Shown piece by piece: positions 14,797 through 24,685 of a DNA stretch of 64,000 bases; the first letter of the stretch is position 1, and each line of letters opens with the position of its first letter. Source of the DNA: CAZMXS01 sp964570325 (GTDB taxonomy: Bacteria > Verrucomicrobiota > Kiritimatiellia > CAIQIC01 > CAZMXS01); NCBI GenBank assembly GCA_964570325.1, contig CAZMXS010000002.1:92558-156557 (forward strand). The letters are read 5' to 3'. The position numbers and the translations under genes are program-made. The notes beneath the pieces are model-generated. The model ran no database searches. It saw only the letters and a list, made by a program, of their open reading frames with translations, and was not told where the DNA came from.

Positions 14797-17700
14797 ATGT
14801 TGAAAAAACAGTTAGTTACGATGATTTTCATCCTGCTCGCGGCAGGAATTCTGGCCCAGGGGCAAACCACCTCCTCCGTTTACGGTTTCATGGCGGTTGC
14901 GGGCGACATCAACAACTGGCAGCCAATTCCCAATATGTACCGGGTCGCCAAGAACACCTGGCAAAGCGAATTCAACGTCACCGCCAGTCGTTTCGCCTTC
15001 AAGTTCGTCGCCAGCAACAACTGGTACTACAACTGGGGCATCATCCGCGCCACCCAGACCAACCATTTCCTGCCGGTCGCCGGCACGGCCGCCTGGCGTC
15101 CGGGCGACGGCAACGACATCATTGTATCCAACGCGGTCCCGGGGCTTTACCGCTTCACATTCAACGATTCCAACTTCCAGTTCCGCGTGGAAATGCTCTA
15201 TTCGGCCGCCTCGGGCGTGAACCTCCTGACCAATCCCAGCTTCGAGATTGAGGGCTCGTACACCGAACGGGCTCACGGTTGGGAGTGGGGCTATCCGGAC
15301 ACGCATGGCGATGTCTGGAACAAAGGGTCGGCCGGACGCGCATTGCGGCAAAACTGGCGCTCGCACAGCGGCAGTTGGATCGCCACTCTTTGCGGGAAAT
15401 GGTGGAGCGGAGCGGAAGATTTCGGCGGGTGGTGGCGTGATGGCGCGGCTTTCCCCGGCCTGACCTACGAGGGTTCAGTCTGGGCTTGGGCCGACAGCAC
15501 ATGGACGGCATCAAATATGGAGATCAAAATCGAATTCTACGATGCCAGCTACAACAAATTAGGCGTCACCGTCAGCCCCATCACCAACATCAGCTCCCTG
15601 CTCTGGCAGCGCTACAGCATGCGCGCTTATGCGCCGGAAAACACGGCCTGGGCCCGCTTTGTCATGGCCATGAGCCAGGCCGGCACACAAGGCGCACTGC
15701 AATTTGATGACGCCGAGCTGCGCGCGGTCGCCACCCGTAGCCAGAACTTCGATGCCTGGGGCGCTTTTACCAATGACGGCTACCATGAGTGGGACTGGAT
15801 CATGAACCAGGGCATGGCCGTCTCCAATGCGCCGTCTCCCCAACCGAACGCCGGCGTCCTGATTTCGGAATATGTCGAAGGCAGCAGCAACAACAAGGCG
15901 GTGGAAATCTATAACGGCAATTCAAACGCGCTGAATCTGACCGCCGGCAATTATTATCTGATGATTTACAACAACGGCAGCCCCACGGCCGGCAGCAGCA
16001 TCGCCCTCTCGGGCACAATTGAAGGGTTGGACACCTTCGTCATCTGCCATTCAAGCGCGACCAGCAGCATCCTCAACATCGCCAACCAAAGCAACAGCCT
16101 GGTCAATTTCAACGGCAATGATGCGATCGTCCTGCGCTCCGGCGGCACCAATGGGCCAATTGTGGACCGTTTTGGCCGCGTTGGCGAGAATCCGGGCGAC
16201 AATGGCTGGGGCGGAATCACCACGGACAAGACTTTGCGGCGCAAATCGTGGATCTATGCCGGGGATACCAACGCGACGGCGGCATTTGTCCCAACGGAAG
16301 AATGGGATGTTCTGCCCTTGAACACTTTCAACGGGCTGGGTTACCACACGATCACCTGGGGCGATACCTATTACACGCCGCACGGATTCAGCGCCAATGT
16401 CGCGGCCGGCATCAGCAACTATATCCGGAGCGCAGAGTTCGACGGCGGCGTGGGCAGTATCACGTTCTGGTACCGGGCGGCGGCCACATCGCCCGCCATC
16501 GAATACGCCATCCAAACCTCGCAGGACGCCACGAACTGGAGCACAGTGGCCACCTTGTCGGGGGTCAACAACACCAATTGGATACCTTACGCCACTTATG
16601 TGTACGATCCCGACGGGAAGTATATCCGCCTGCTGCACACGGCCGGCTCCAACCGGTTCTACATAGACGAGATCGCCATCGCCGAACCGGAGTTGATCCA
16701 ACGAGTCGAGGACTTCAGCAAGTGGACCAACTCAGAATACCAGGCCTTCGGCCAGCATGAGCGCAACGGCTGGCTGCTCTCCGACGGCAAGGCGGTCACC
16801 CAGAACGCCCGGTTGGATCAGTGCGTCTGGATCCGCACCAACAGCTACCTGCGCACACCCTGGTTCGATTTGGGCGCCGGGAACATTGAGTTCTGGTACC
16901 GCAACGAGATCGGCACCAACCCGATTGACTTCAGCGTCCAGTATTCGACGGACAGCAATACCTGGCACACCATCCGGGATTTCACGGCGGCGGAAAGCGT
17001 CTATACTTTCGCCTCCATTGACAATTACATCCCGGAACCCTGCTACGTTCGCATCCATCATAATCTGAACACCAATTACTATCCGTCATCCCTGCTGGTG
17101 GACGACGTGAATATCCGCCTGCCGGTTGTTTATCGCAGCCAGAATTTTGACCAGTGGCCCAGCACCACCAGTTATGGCGATTCCGAATTCCAGAGATGGA
17201 GCGTACACCAGGCGATGATTGACAGCAGCGGCGGCTACATCGGGCAGGGCGCACGTATGCGCGAGACGGTCAGCCAGTACGCCTACATTCAAAGTCCGCC
17301 GATACCCGATGGGCTGGGTGCGCTCTCATTCTACTATAAAAAGTTCAGCGATTCCGGCACTGCGCCGACGTATGCCGTGCAGGTTTCCTCCAACGGCGCG
17401 AATTGGACCACGTTAACCAACTTGGTGATCACCTCCTCGGCGTGGACGAATTTTGCCCTCTTCATGTACGACACCAACAACCGCTATGTCCGTCTCTACC
17501 ACACCGCCGGCGCCACGCGCGCGGTATTTGATGTCATCGCGATCGGCCTGCCCCGTCCGCCGCCGGACGTCATTCTCAACGGCTGGCATCAGCCGAATAA
17601 TCCATATACCGGCGATACGGTGCGCATCTATGGTAATGCGCTTACCGCCTACGGAGCGGAGAAAGTGGTCATGACATCTTATTATCGTGTCGGGACTTCC

Positions 17701-18732
17701 GGCGTATGGACCGCCCTGGCTATGCAAACGGACGAAGGCGTCAACTTCGCCACCACCGCGAGCCTCGGCCCCTACCCCACCGGCACGGTTGTCCAATACT
17801 ACATCGCCTGCCGCTTCAGCGGAACAGGCAGCGAAATCAACAGCCCGCGTTATTATCCCACAGGCGGTCCCACCAATCCGGCGGCATTCGTCATCCCGCG
17901 CAACCCGCCGGGCCGGGTGTGGATCAATGAGATCAACTACATGAATATGCTGGATTGGGACGACGACACGAACGAGTTCGTTGAAGTCTGCGGGCCAGCC
18001 GGCTTTGATCTGGGTGGATGGCGGATCGAATTCTACATGACGGGGGCCGACACCAATACGTATACGTACTATGCGTCCTACATCCTGCCGAAACTGTCCA
18101 TTCTTTCCAATCAGGTCAACGGCTTCGGCTTCTTCGTGCTTGGCGATCCCAGCGCCATCCTGGCCAACGTTAACTTAACGCTCACAAACATCATCTACGC
18201 CTGGGATCCATACAACCAGATATCCGACGGCGTATATCCCAGCGGGATAAGGCTGATCAATGAAGCCGGCGGCTTCGAGCAGAGTATTTCATACCGCGGG
18301 CCGATTCAAGGATTCAACCAGATCTCAGCGTCCGAATACTGGCAGAATGCCGATCCAAAGGACGTCCAGATGACCGGAACAGGCTCATATTACACCAACT
18401 TCACCTGGATCACCAACGTGACCTACACCCCCGGGGCCGTCAATGTCGGGCAGACGCTGGTGAAGCCCGCCGACCCGGAAACACCGCCGATCGTGGACAT
18501 CATTCAGACGGTTTTCGGCACCAATATCTGGATCACGACCTACGGGAACACCAACAGTTGGATTGTCGCGCCATACGCGGCCACCAACCTGAACCGGAGC
18601 CAGACCTGGCTTGCCGTCAGCCCATTCAACAGCGTTTATAAAGGCGGCGGCACGAATCTGCTCTGGTTCAATATCCCATCCACTGGCGCAAACTATTACT
18701 ACCGCATCCTGATCACGAAGCCGGGCTCGTAA
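14797..18732 (+). CDS. Large secreted protein with two lamin-tail domains
   Basis: This is a 1311-residue extracellular protein. The signal peptide is MLKKQLVTMIFILLAAGILAQG. A starch-binding-like beta domain follows (VAGDINNWQPI, about residues 28-120), then a jelly-roll-like carbohydrate-binding region (LLTNPSFEIEG, about 145-330). Lamin-tail (LTD) domain 1 lies at about 349-510 (GVLISEYVEGSSNNKAVEIYNG). Next come three repeats of a beta-sandwich of about 150 residues marked by SQNFDxW and FWYRxxxxxxP, and a second lamin-tail domain at about 1039-1200 (VWINEINYMNMLDWDDDTNEFVEV). There is no sorting signal at the C-terminus, which ends YYYRILITKPGS. I chose ATG 14797 because the signal peptide starts there and AAAGGTG lies upstream. 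It is Asn/Thr/Tyr-rich and stands alone, facing the pseudopilin operon. Confidence 0.85.
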   Translation: MLKKQLVTMIFILLAAGILAQGQTTSSVYGFMAVAGDINNWQPIPNMYRVAKNTWQSEFNVTASRFAFKFVASNNWYYNWGIIRATQTNHFLPVAGTAAWRPGDGNDIIVSNAVPGLYRFTFNDSNFQFRVEMLYSAASGVNLLTNPSFEIEGSYTERAHGWEWGYPDTHGDVWNKGSAGRALRQNWRSHSGSWIATLCGKWWSGAEDFGGWWRDGAAFPGLTYEGSVWAWADSTWTASNMEIKIEFYDASYNKLGVTVSPITNISSLLWQRYSMRAYAPENTAWARFVMAMSQAGTQGALQFDDAELRAVATRSQNFDAWGAFTNDGYHEWDWIMNQGMAVSNAPSPQPNAGVLISEYVEGSSNNKAVEIYNGNSNALNLTAGNYYLMIYNNGSPTAGSSIALSGTIEGLDTFVICHSSATSSILNIANQSNSLVNFNGNDAIVLRSGGTNGPIVDRFGRVGENPGDNGWGGITTDKTLRRKSWIYAGDTNATAAFVPTEEWDVLPLNTFNGLGYHTITWGDTYYTPHGFSANVAAGISNYIRSAEFDGGVGSITFWYRAAATSPAIEYAIQTSQDATNWSTVATLSGVNNTNWIPYATYVYDPDGKYIRLLHTAGSNRFYIDEIAIAEPELIQRVEDFSKWTNSEYQAFGQHERNGWLLSDGKAVTQNARLDQCVWIRTNSYLRTPWFDLGAGNIEFWYRNEIGTNPIDFSVQYSTDSNTWHTIRDFTAAESVYTFASIDNYIPEPCYVRIHHNLNTNYYPSSLLVDDVNIRLPVVYRSQNFDQWPSTTSYGDSEFQRWSVHQAMIDSSGGYIGQGARMRETVSQYAYIQSPPIPDGLGALSFYYKKFSDSGTAPTYAVQVSSNGANWTTLTNLVITSSAWTNFALFMYDTNNRYVRLYHTAGATRAVFDVIAIGLPRPPPDVILNGWHQPNNPYTGDTVRIYGNALTAYGAEKVVMTSYYRVGTSGVWTALAMQTDEGVNFATTASLGPYPTGTVVQYYIACRFSGTGSEINSPRYYPTGGPTNPAAFVIPRNPPGRVWINEINYMNMLDWDDDTNEFVEVCGPAGFDLGGWRIEFYMTGADTNTYTYYASYILPKLSILSNQVNGFGFFVLGDPSAILANVNLTLTNIIYAWDPYNQISDGVYPSGIRLINEAGGFEQSISYRGPIQGFNQISASEYWQNADPKDVQMTGTGSYYTNFTWITNVTYTPGAVNVGQTLVKPADPETPPIVDIIQTVFGTNIWITTYGNTNSWIVAPYAATNLNRSQTWLAVSPFNSVYKGGGTNLLWFNIPSTGANYYYRILITKPGS

Positions 18733-18746
18733 CGGCCACTATTAAC

Positions 18747-18798
18747 CTGGAAAGGACAGTTCGGGCACGCGCAGCGTAACCGAACTTGCTCTTTCCAG
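18747..18798. terminator. Long hairpin between convergent genes, probable bidirectional terminator
   Basis: An interrupted inverted repeat with arms CTGGAAAG (18747-18754) and CTTTCCAG (18791-18798) encloses a second pair, AGTTCGG (18758-18764) and CCGAACT (18780-18786), with a 15-nt loop. It lies between the ends of the lamin-tail gene and the GspK-like gene. There is no T tract, so intrinsic termination is uncertain. Protection of 3' ends is the alternative. Confidence 0.6.
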
Positions 18799-18835
18799 AT
18801 TCAGCATTACGCCGGCACCATTCATGGCCCGCCGC

Positions 18836-21262
18836 CTACTCGTCCAGGAATTTGAAGGTGCGAACGAACATTTGATGCCGGAGCGGGTTGGAACCAACAA
18901 CTGGGAATGGATCGCGCCAGACAATAGCCACGGCGCGTTTCTCGCTGGTGATCTGGTCGTAATTCGGCTCCCAACTGCCCAGCGTGCGCTGATCGTTGAT
19001 CGTCTGCGCGACAACGACGAAGACAAACAGGTTCTGGTTCGCGTTGAACAGCCGATAGGTATTGCGGATGATGGATTCTTTGCGCGTATTATCCAGATTG
19101 TACGGCGCCTGCATTAACCGCCCATTAACCGCAAACGCCGTGGTCGTCATCCATCCGCTTGCACCCTCCCGCGCCGGGCCGGCCCGGTTGGCGGCGAAGA
19201 TTCCGCCCACGATATCCCTCGCCATGAACTCGTCCACTGTCCGAACAACGGTGCCGCTGGGGCTGTCATTGATCGGCGTATTGATAAACGCCGCAATCAA
19301 CACATTGGTGAAAAGCGTATTGGGATTGATCGAACCGGCAAAAGCATCCGTATAGCGCGCCGTGAGATTGGTGGTCCGATAGCGCATAAGCAACTGGCGA
19401 CCGCGCTCATCGAAAAGGTTGATGGTCGTCCACGGCGCGCCGGCATGAATAAACCCAAGTTCGGCGACGGAATCCAAATCAGCCGAATTCCGCACGTACA
19501 AATTGGTGCCTTCCAAATCGCCGGATGCTACGCCACCGACCCGGTTGAAACCCGGCAACGCATTCACGGCACCCGGTGTGGGATTGAATGGCGTCGTCCA
19601 CCTGTCGGCGGCCGTATTGTTCAAGTTCATTCGCGGGTCATTGGCACAGTAGGAAAGCGGCGTTGAACGGGGACTAGTACCCGCTGCAGTGAGCGAAAGA
19701 TCGGCAAAGGGCGAAACCGTGATGCTCGACAAATTTGCACGATCCACGCGCGCATTACTATCCGATGTATCCTCCAAAAAAACATTACCCAAGACGATCT
19801 GACGCGTCCTTTCACGAATCGGATAATCCTGGGCCGGAATAAAATCACGCCCCGCATTGTAGGCGTAGTCATATCGCGCTGTGACGATGATAAACGGGGT
19901 GCCTGGACTGACCGTAAAGGTGGCGGGTGCGGGTGGTGTGACCAGTGCGGCGGAAAAGCTCTGGTTTGACGGTCCGACACGCAGCAACATGTCCGCCCCC
20001 CCAACCGTCGGCGCGCCAACCACAAGCCGATAGGTCTGGGGATTGTGGTTTGCCGGAAACGGATACCACAACTCAATCTCAATGAATACGGAGTTTGTCA
20101 CGCAACCCGGCGTGTCTTGCGCCGTCAGTTGCTGGCTAACCAATACCTCATTGAGCATTGGAATCGGCTCGTTGCATGGAATGCTGTTGTCCACTGGACC
20201 GCCATCGGTGCTTTGCGGGCGATAATTGGAGTCAACGTAGTCCCCAAAGCAAGCCGCCATCTTATCCGCATTGGGATATCCCAAGGCCGTGAACGCCGCT
20301 TGCGCATCGGACCGGCTCCAACCGCGCACATCGGATTTAGGTTCGATAACCCAGCGACCATTGCTCCAGTCCCACCAGCCATTATCGTAGCACAGTGAAT
20401 AGGGCGCCAGATTATTGAGTTCATAAGCATCTATCGCCAGTTCTTCAACAAATGGATCGCCGGGCGGCGTGGCCGAATCTTTGTAGTATCCCTCGGAATT
20501 CCCATCATTCAACTGCATGATTTCGGAGAGGGAATCGAAGCGCGCATAATAATTGCGGTTGGCCACCAGGCGGGGCGCACCCTGCGGCACTAGATCCCAC
20601 AACACGGGCAAACCGCTGGCCAGTTCCCGGTCAATCTTGATTTCCGCGATGCTTTTGCCCCATTTCCGCTCCTTGGTTCCATCACTCACCAAATTCGCAT
20701 CCAACTGGCCGGTGCAATCGAAGCACATGAAAGCATAACGCCCCAAAATTCGCCCATCCAGCGGGTCTTCGATCCGCACCCAGCGCGCCTCGGCGGCAAG
20801 GGTTTGGGCATCGTAATCGGGGTCGTAGGCCGGATCGCCGACGGTTCGCAGGTAACGCGCCGGCACCCAGTTATCTACCCAGCCGTTCAAGTCGAACAGC
20901 CGCAAACCGGCGCCTACCGCACCGCCGCATTCCAGCTCAACTGGCGGATCCGACAGCAAAATAGCGTCCGCCTTGCTGTTGCTGATCCGGCCTTTGCCCC
21001 ACATATAATTGCTGACATCGCTCATCGCGGAAGCCAGGGCGGTGCGCAGAAACTGGCGGCTGCGGGTGTCGTCCTGCGCGCTCTCGGACACCAACCGCTC
21101 GGTGCGGGTCAGGGTCAGCAAGGCGGTCGCCATGATGATCAGAATACTGAGAAACCCCAGCACAATGATCAGCGCAATCCCGGCGCGCCGCCCAAGCGCC
21201 GGCTTCCATTTGAGCTTCCGCTTCATCTCGTAATTCGCTCTTTCACCCAGCCGACCATCCAT
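18836..21262 (-). CDS. Very long GspK/PilX-like minor pseudopilin
   Basis: The protein has 808 residues. After a basic N-terminus it has a single hydrophobic helix (GIALIIVLGFLSILIIMATALL), then a heptad-rich segment TRTERLVSESAQDDTRSRQFLRTALASA of the type found in GspK and PilX. The glycine-alanine entry (AGIALI) lacks the FTLIE motif, as usual for GspK. The remaining 700 residues form a long extracellular domain, at least twice the size of classical GspK. It is the last gene of the pseudopilin operon. Start ATG 21262 follows the upstream stop as TGAAAATG with GGGAG eight bases before; ATG 21226 is an alternative. Confidence 0.75.
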   Translation of the reverse strand: MDGRLGERANYEMKRKLKWKPALGRRAGIALIIVLGFLSILIIMATALLTLTRTERLVSESAQDDTRSRQFLRTALASAMSDVSNYMWGKGRISNSKADAILLSDPPVELECGGAVGAGLRLFDLNGWVDNWVPARYLRTVGDPAYDPDYDAQTLAAEARWVRIEDPLDGRILGRYAFMCFDCTGQLDANLVSDGTKERKWGKSIAEIKIDRELASGLPVLWDLVPQGAPRLVANRNYYARFDSLSEIMQLNDGNSEGYYKDSATPPGDPFVEELAIDAYELNNLAPYSLCYDNGWWDWSNGRWVIEPKSDVRGWSRSDAQAAFTALGYPNADKMAACFGDYVDSNYRPQSTDGGPVDNSIPCNEPIPMLNEVLVSQQLTAQDTPGCVTNSVFIEIELWYPFPANHNPQTYRLVVGAPTVGGADMLLRVGPSNQSFSAALVTPPAPATFTVSPGTPFIIVTARYDYAYNAGRDFIPAQDYPIRERTRQIVLGNVFLEDTSDSNARVDRANLSSITVSPFADLSLTAAGTSPRSTPLSYCANDPRMNLNNTAADRWTTPFNPTPGAVNALPGFNRVGGVASGDLEGTNLYVRNSADLDSVAELGFIHAGAPWTTINLFDERGRQLLMRYRTTNLTARYTDAFAGSINPNTLFTNVLIAAFINTPINDSPSGTVVRTVDEFMARDIVGGIFAANRAGPAREGASGWMTTTAFAVNGRLMQAPYNLDNTRKESIIRNTYRLFNANQNLFVFVVVAQTINDQRTLGSWEPNYDQITSEKRAVAIVWRDPFPVVGSNPLRHQMFVRTFKFLDE

Positions 21263-21264
21263 TT

Positions 21265-22245
21265 TCAATACTCCCGCGGAAAGTTCCAGGTTCCCGCGTT
21301 CATGTACGGCGCGGCGCGCGTGTATAAAACATTGGATTCCCGGTAGAGGAGCGAACGTCCTTTTTTGTGGGCCTCCTCCTCCAGCCCCCCGGCATTGCTT
21401 CGATTCACCAGGATTTCACGCCCGCCCTTGCGCGCGGCATCCTCGGAAGTTACTTGCAGATAAATATCTATATATGGCGGCGCCCGATTGGTTGGATAGT
21501 CTACCCCACATTGAACGGTATAGGTTGAATCAAAACACTCGCCCGGCCCGTCGCAGAAGCAGCCGCCGCTCTGCAGATTGTCGCCATACTCATCAATCAG
21601 GTAGATGTCGAAACGAACCACATTATCGGCCACAACCGCCCGCGTGCCGCTCTTCGGGCCCAACCACCAGCGCTGGTTATTCGGATTGCTCCGATCCATC
21701 GGGAACAGGCCGGCGGCGCTGGCCGCGTCGAAATTATACACCGAACGGTACAGCGTGAACTTGGTGTAACGGTCGCCGACATTATTGGACGCCGTGGCCG
21801 CCTCGACATAATAACGCACCAACTGGTAAATCCGGCCATCCGTTGGATCTCCCGATGTGGTGCAGAAACACATGGTATCAAAACCAAAGCCGTATTTATT
21901 GGTCCCTGTGCCGAAATCACAGACATTAGGCTGCTTGAAAAAACCCAGCCGGTTGTCCACCACCAGACCTTCCAGGTCTTTGACGATCATATCCATCGCC
22001 GCGCGCCCGGCCGCGTTGCGATCCACCGAGGTGACCCCCTTGGTGAAAGCCGAACCGGCTTCCGTGAAAACCCGCAGCAGCGCCAGCGTCAGAATCGCCA
22101 GCACCGCCATCGAAGCCATGACCTCGATCAAGGTGAAGCCCCTGGAAAAACATGCGCCTCGATCCGCTCCGTCCTGACCAAAATCACGCGCAGACGGCAT
22201 TGGGGCTTGCCGCCTGCCGCGCCAAACTTGTGCATGGGCATTCAT
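21265..22245 (-). CDS. Prepilin-type protein, GspJ/PilW-like
   Basis: This 326-residue pseudopilin carries an unusually long leader: the prepilin site RG/FTLIEVMASMAVLAILTLALL starts at about residue 36 of the protein from the chosen ATG. Length and the segment EAGSAFTKGVTSVDRNAAGRAAMDMIVKDLEG resemble GspJ/PilW, in which an amphipathic helix follows the membrane part. The ATG at 22245 overlaps the upstream stop codon (ATGA). An internal ATG at 22200 would shorten the leader. Conserved neighbours are minor pseudopilins on both sides. Confidence 0.8.
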   Translation of the reverse strand: MNAHAQVWRGRRQAPMPSARDFGQDGADRGACFSRGFTLIEVMASMAVLAILTLALLRVFTEAGSAFTKGVTSVDRNAAGRAAMDMIVKDLEGLVVDNRLGFFKQPNVCDFGTGTNKYGFGFDTMCFCTTSGDPTDGRIYQLVRYYVEAATASNNVGDRYTKFTLYRSVYNFDAASAAGLFPMDRSNPNNQRWWLGPKSGTRAVVADNVVRFDIYLIDEYGDNLQSGGCFCDGPGECFDSTYTVQCGVDYPTNRAPPYIDIYLQVTSEDAARKGGREILVNRSNAGGLEEEAHKKGRSLLYRESNVLYTRAAPYMNAGTWNFPREY

Positions 22246-22766
22246 TTTACTGGCGCCAGCTCGCAATAAAAAATCGTACCGGCCACCGGTGGGTTGTTAT
22301 CGGGATAGAAACCGGGCCACACCTCCAACCGAGCATATTTCAATTCTGTACCCGCAATAGTGCCAATATCCAAGCTGTAGGTAAAAGAGGCCGTGATATA
22401 CTTGTCAACAAACAGCTTGTTAGGATCGGATGCGTCGCCTCCGTAATAATTGGGTTCCCAATAATAGCGATTGCGCACATAGGGTCCCAGCGCCTTGACC
22501 ACCGGTTGATCGGCCAAGTTCAGCGCATGCGTGCCGACCAGGGTCAACCCATTCTTGATATCATCCCAATTGGTCTCCGGCAGCGCCGCCTTCATGGCAA
22601 TGCTGTCAAACACATAATCGGCAAAAGCCGCCATCTCCGTTGATTCGACCGACTTGCGGCTGGCGCTGAGCCCATCCGGAAAGAGGCCAAAGACCGCCAA
22701 TAACCCCACCGCCACCACCAGCAGGGCCATGCTGAGCTCAACCAATGAATATCCCGCTTTAATCAT
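22242..22766 (-). CDS. Prepilin-type protein, GspI/PilV-like
   Basis: This 174-residue minor pseudopilin starts MIKAG/YSLVELSMALLVVAVGLLAVFGLFP, with Tyr instead of Phe at mature position 1 and Glu5 present. The pattern VGLLAVFGLFPDGL is typical of PilV/GspI-like minor pilins. It overlaps the upstream gene by eight bases, so translation is probably coupled. I chose ATG 22766 because the leader peptide begins there; the longer open frame lies within the upstream gene. Confidence 0.85.
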   Translation of the reverse strand: MIKAGYSLVELSMALLVVAVGLLAVFGLFPDGLSASRKSVESTEMAAFADYVFDSIAMKAALPETNWDDIKNGLTLVGTHALNLADQPVVKALGPYVRNRYYWEPNYYGGDASDPNKLFVDKYITASFTYSLDIGTIAGTELKYARLEVWPGFYPDNNPPVAGTIFYCELAPVK

Positions 22767-23454
22767 AAATGGTGTCGGCTTCCTTGAACATAACCTGACC
22801 GCTCTTGGAATAGATCCAGACCGCATTGGTCACACCGGGCGGATCCTTCACCCCGCGAGTGATCGTTCCCGCCGTCGTATTCAGATCGTAATACCGGCAA
22901 CTGGTAAGATAGACTTTCAAACGCAAACTCGGCTGTCTCCATTCCGTGCCGCTGTAATAATAAAGTTTCCCATTGGGACGAAACTTAAGCGCCGGCATCG
23001 CCCGCAAGGAGCCGCTGAAATCGTTTGGGAACGGGAAGGAACTTTGGGCGTGCCGCAGCACGTTCTCCTGGACTGTACCCATCACGGAACTGGCGCTGTC
23101 GTCAAAATACACGCCTTTAGGCAGGAACTTCCAGTCCGAAACGTATTCCAAGCGACCGGCGGCCGGATTGCTGGAAATCACCGCGTATGAAGACAGCGCC
23201 TTGGTCACCTCTGCAGGAGAACCATAAACCGGCGTTGTGGTCGGGAAGACTACGTATGTGTCCTGCCGGTGAGTCACGGCGTACTGGCGGGCCAGACGGA
23301 TCGTGCTGATCAACTGGCTGCCCGCCGCGTTCGTGTTCTTGCGGGTCATGGACTGGAAAGCCGGAATTGTCAGGATGAACAGCACCGCAATGATGAGCGT
23401 AACCGTCATCATCTCGATCAGCGTAAAGCCGCATTTTGTTTTCAGGCCATTCAT
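22759..23454 (-). CDS. Prepilin-type protein, GspH/FimT-like
   Basis: This is a 231-residue minor pseudopilin with leader MNGLKTKCG/FTLIEMMTVTLIIAVLFILTIPAF. The segment AGSQLISTIRLARQYAVTHRQDTYVVF is the usual GspH/FimT signature, with an amphipathic helix leading to a beta-rich head. It is the third gene of the run GspG-like, GspH-like, GspI-like, GspJ-like and GspK-like. That order matches gspGHIJK of type II secretion systems. Confidence 0.85.
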   Translation of the reverse strand: MNGLKTKCGFTLIEMMTVTLIIAVLFILTIPAFQSMTRKNTNAAGSQLISTIRLARQYAVTHRQDTYVVFPTTTPVYGSPAEVTKALSSYAVISSNPAAGRLEYVSDWKFLPKGVYFDDSASSVMGTVQENVLRHAQSSFPFPNDFSGSLRAMPALKFRPNGKLYYYSGTEWRQPSLRLKVYLTSCRYYDLNTTAGTITRGVKDPPGVTNAVWIYSKSGQVMFKEADTIYD

Positions 23455-23478
23455 TTAGCTTGCCGGATTCTCCGCCCT

Positions 23479-23982
23479 TTACTTCGTGCTGTAAATATCG
23501 TCCGCCGTGCCTTCGGTCTTGTCCACGCCGGGCGACCAGGCAATCACGGTATCGTAAACCTTCTCCGCGTTCGGCCCGGTCACCGTGTTATCCATGTTGA
23601 TGTCCATCAAAACTTTATACTGCCCCCCCCACGGGTCCACGAAATCGCCGCCGGCGTTCAACGAGTCCTCGTTGCGCTCCATGAACACCACGCGCTTCGG
23701 GTTCTCGGGGTACGAATCCCGGAAGTAGCACGAGAGCATGTCCACGTAGTACTTCTTCATTTCGATCGCGGCCTCGGTGGCCAGATTGGTCGGCCAGTGC
23801 CCGTATTCGTTGTAGTACTTCTTCCAAACAGTGGTCAGGGCCTTGACATCGCCCTTGGCCTTGGCCTTCTTGCCCGATGTGATCATATGGCCGGCCACCG
23901 GCACCATGATCGCGGCCAGAATGCCGATAATCGCGATCACCACAATCATTTCCAGCAGGGTAAAAGCTCTTTTCGTGTTCAT
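23479..23982 (-). CDS. GspG-like major pseudopilin
   Basis: This 167-residue pseudopilin has leader MNTKRA/FTLLEMIVVIAIIGILAAIMVP (Ala at -1 instead of Gly). The C-terminal part has DPWGGQYKVLMDINMDNTVTG, the calcium-binding region typical of GspG heads. It shares this block with the proteins at 23979-24593 and 25276-25815. Its ATG overlaps the upstream gene by ATGA. Which of the three GspG-like proteins is the major subunit cannot be told. Confidence 0.88.
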   Translation of the reverse strand: MNTKRAFTLLEMIVVIAIIGILAAIMVPVAGHMITSGKKAKAKGDVKALTTVWKKYYNEYGHWPTNLATEAAIEMKKYYVDMLSCYFRDSYPENPKRVVFMERNEDSLNAGGDFVDPWGGQYKVLMDINMDNTVTGPNAEKVYDTVIAWSPGVDKTEGTADDIYSTK

Positions 23983-24593
23983 TGTGGTTTGCCACCCCAG
24001 GATGAAATGATGTCTGAAAAACTATGTGGCGGCGGCCCGTAACAGACCACGCCGCTGATCTGGCCTTTGATCTCGGTGTTATTCCACCCGGCGCCGGGAG
24101 AGAACGGCGACTCCAGCAGGCTGAACTTGATTACGCCGTCAAAATCCGTGTCCATGATAATGTGATAAGGAGTGCCCCACGGATCCAGAAAGTAACCTTC
24201 GTTGCGCGTGTAAGTCTTCCCGTTGCGATCCGTCCCCTCCATCGAATCCTCGTTCACGCTCAGGTAAACGGTTCGGTTCGGGTTGTTGGTCACGTCAATC
24301 CCGCGCAGAATGGCCATCACTTTGTTCTGCTGTTGGGCGGCATCTGAAATGCTCTTGCCGCCATAATCGTAGTCGTTCATCCCATTGCGGCCGGGCGCCG
24401 GCATTTTTCCATAATCCCCGTAATAGGCCTTGATCGCGCTGGCAATGTTGGACACTTCCGTCCGCGCCCGGGCCACCTTGGCCTTCTGAATGGCGATGTT
24501 CAGCGTCGGCACCAGGATTGCCGCCAGCAGGGCAATGATCCCAATCACCGCCAGCAGCTCAATCAATGTAAAAGCCTCTTTGCGTCCGGTCAT
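23979..24593 (-). CDS. GspG-like pseudopilin
   Basis: This 204-residue prepilin has leader MTGRKEA/FTLIELLAVIGIIALLAAILVP. The head contains GYFLDPWGTPYHIIMDTDFDG, the GspG calcium-site block. I start at ATG 24593, since GAGGAG lies seven bases upstream. The in-frame ATG at 24599 is too close to that site. It is coupled to the next gene by ATGA. A paralogue relation to the neighbours is evident from the shared DPWG block. Confidence 0.87.
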   Translation of the reverse strand: MTGRKEAFTLIELLAVIGIIALLAAILVPTLNIAIQKAKVARARTEVSNIASAIKAYYGDYGKMPAPGRNGMNDYDYGGKSISDAAQQQNKVMAILRGIDVTNNPNRTVYLSVNEDSMEGTDRNGKTYTRNEGYFLDPWGTPYHIIMDTDFDGVIKFSLLESPFSPGAGWNNTEIKGQISGVVCYGPPPHSFSDIISSWGGKPQ

Positions 24594-24685
24594 AGCCATG
24601 CTCCTCGGTCCACTCTATCCTATAGTCATCATACCCCAATACCGTCCGGCCATTAACGCCATTCTTTGCTATCGTGGCGTCTGAC

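Noticed and set aside
22369..22390. TGGCACT with TTGC on the minus strand
   Set aside because: The two halves are four bases too close, and the site is inside a pseudopilin gene.
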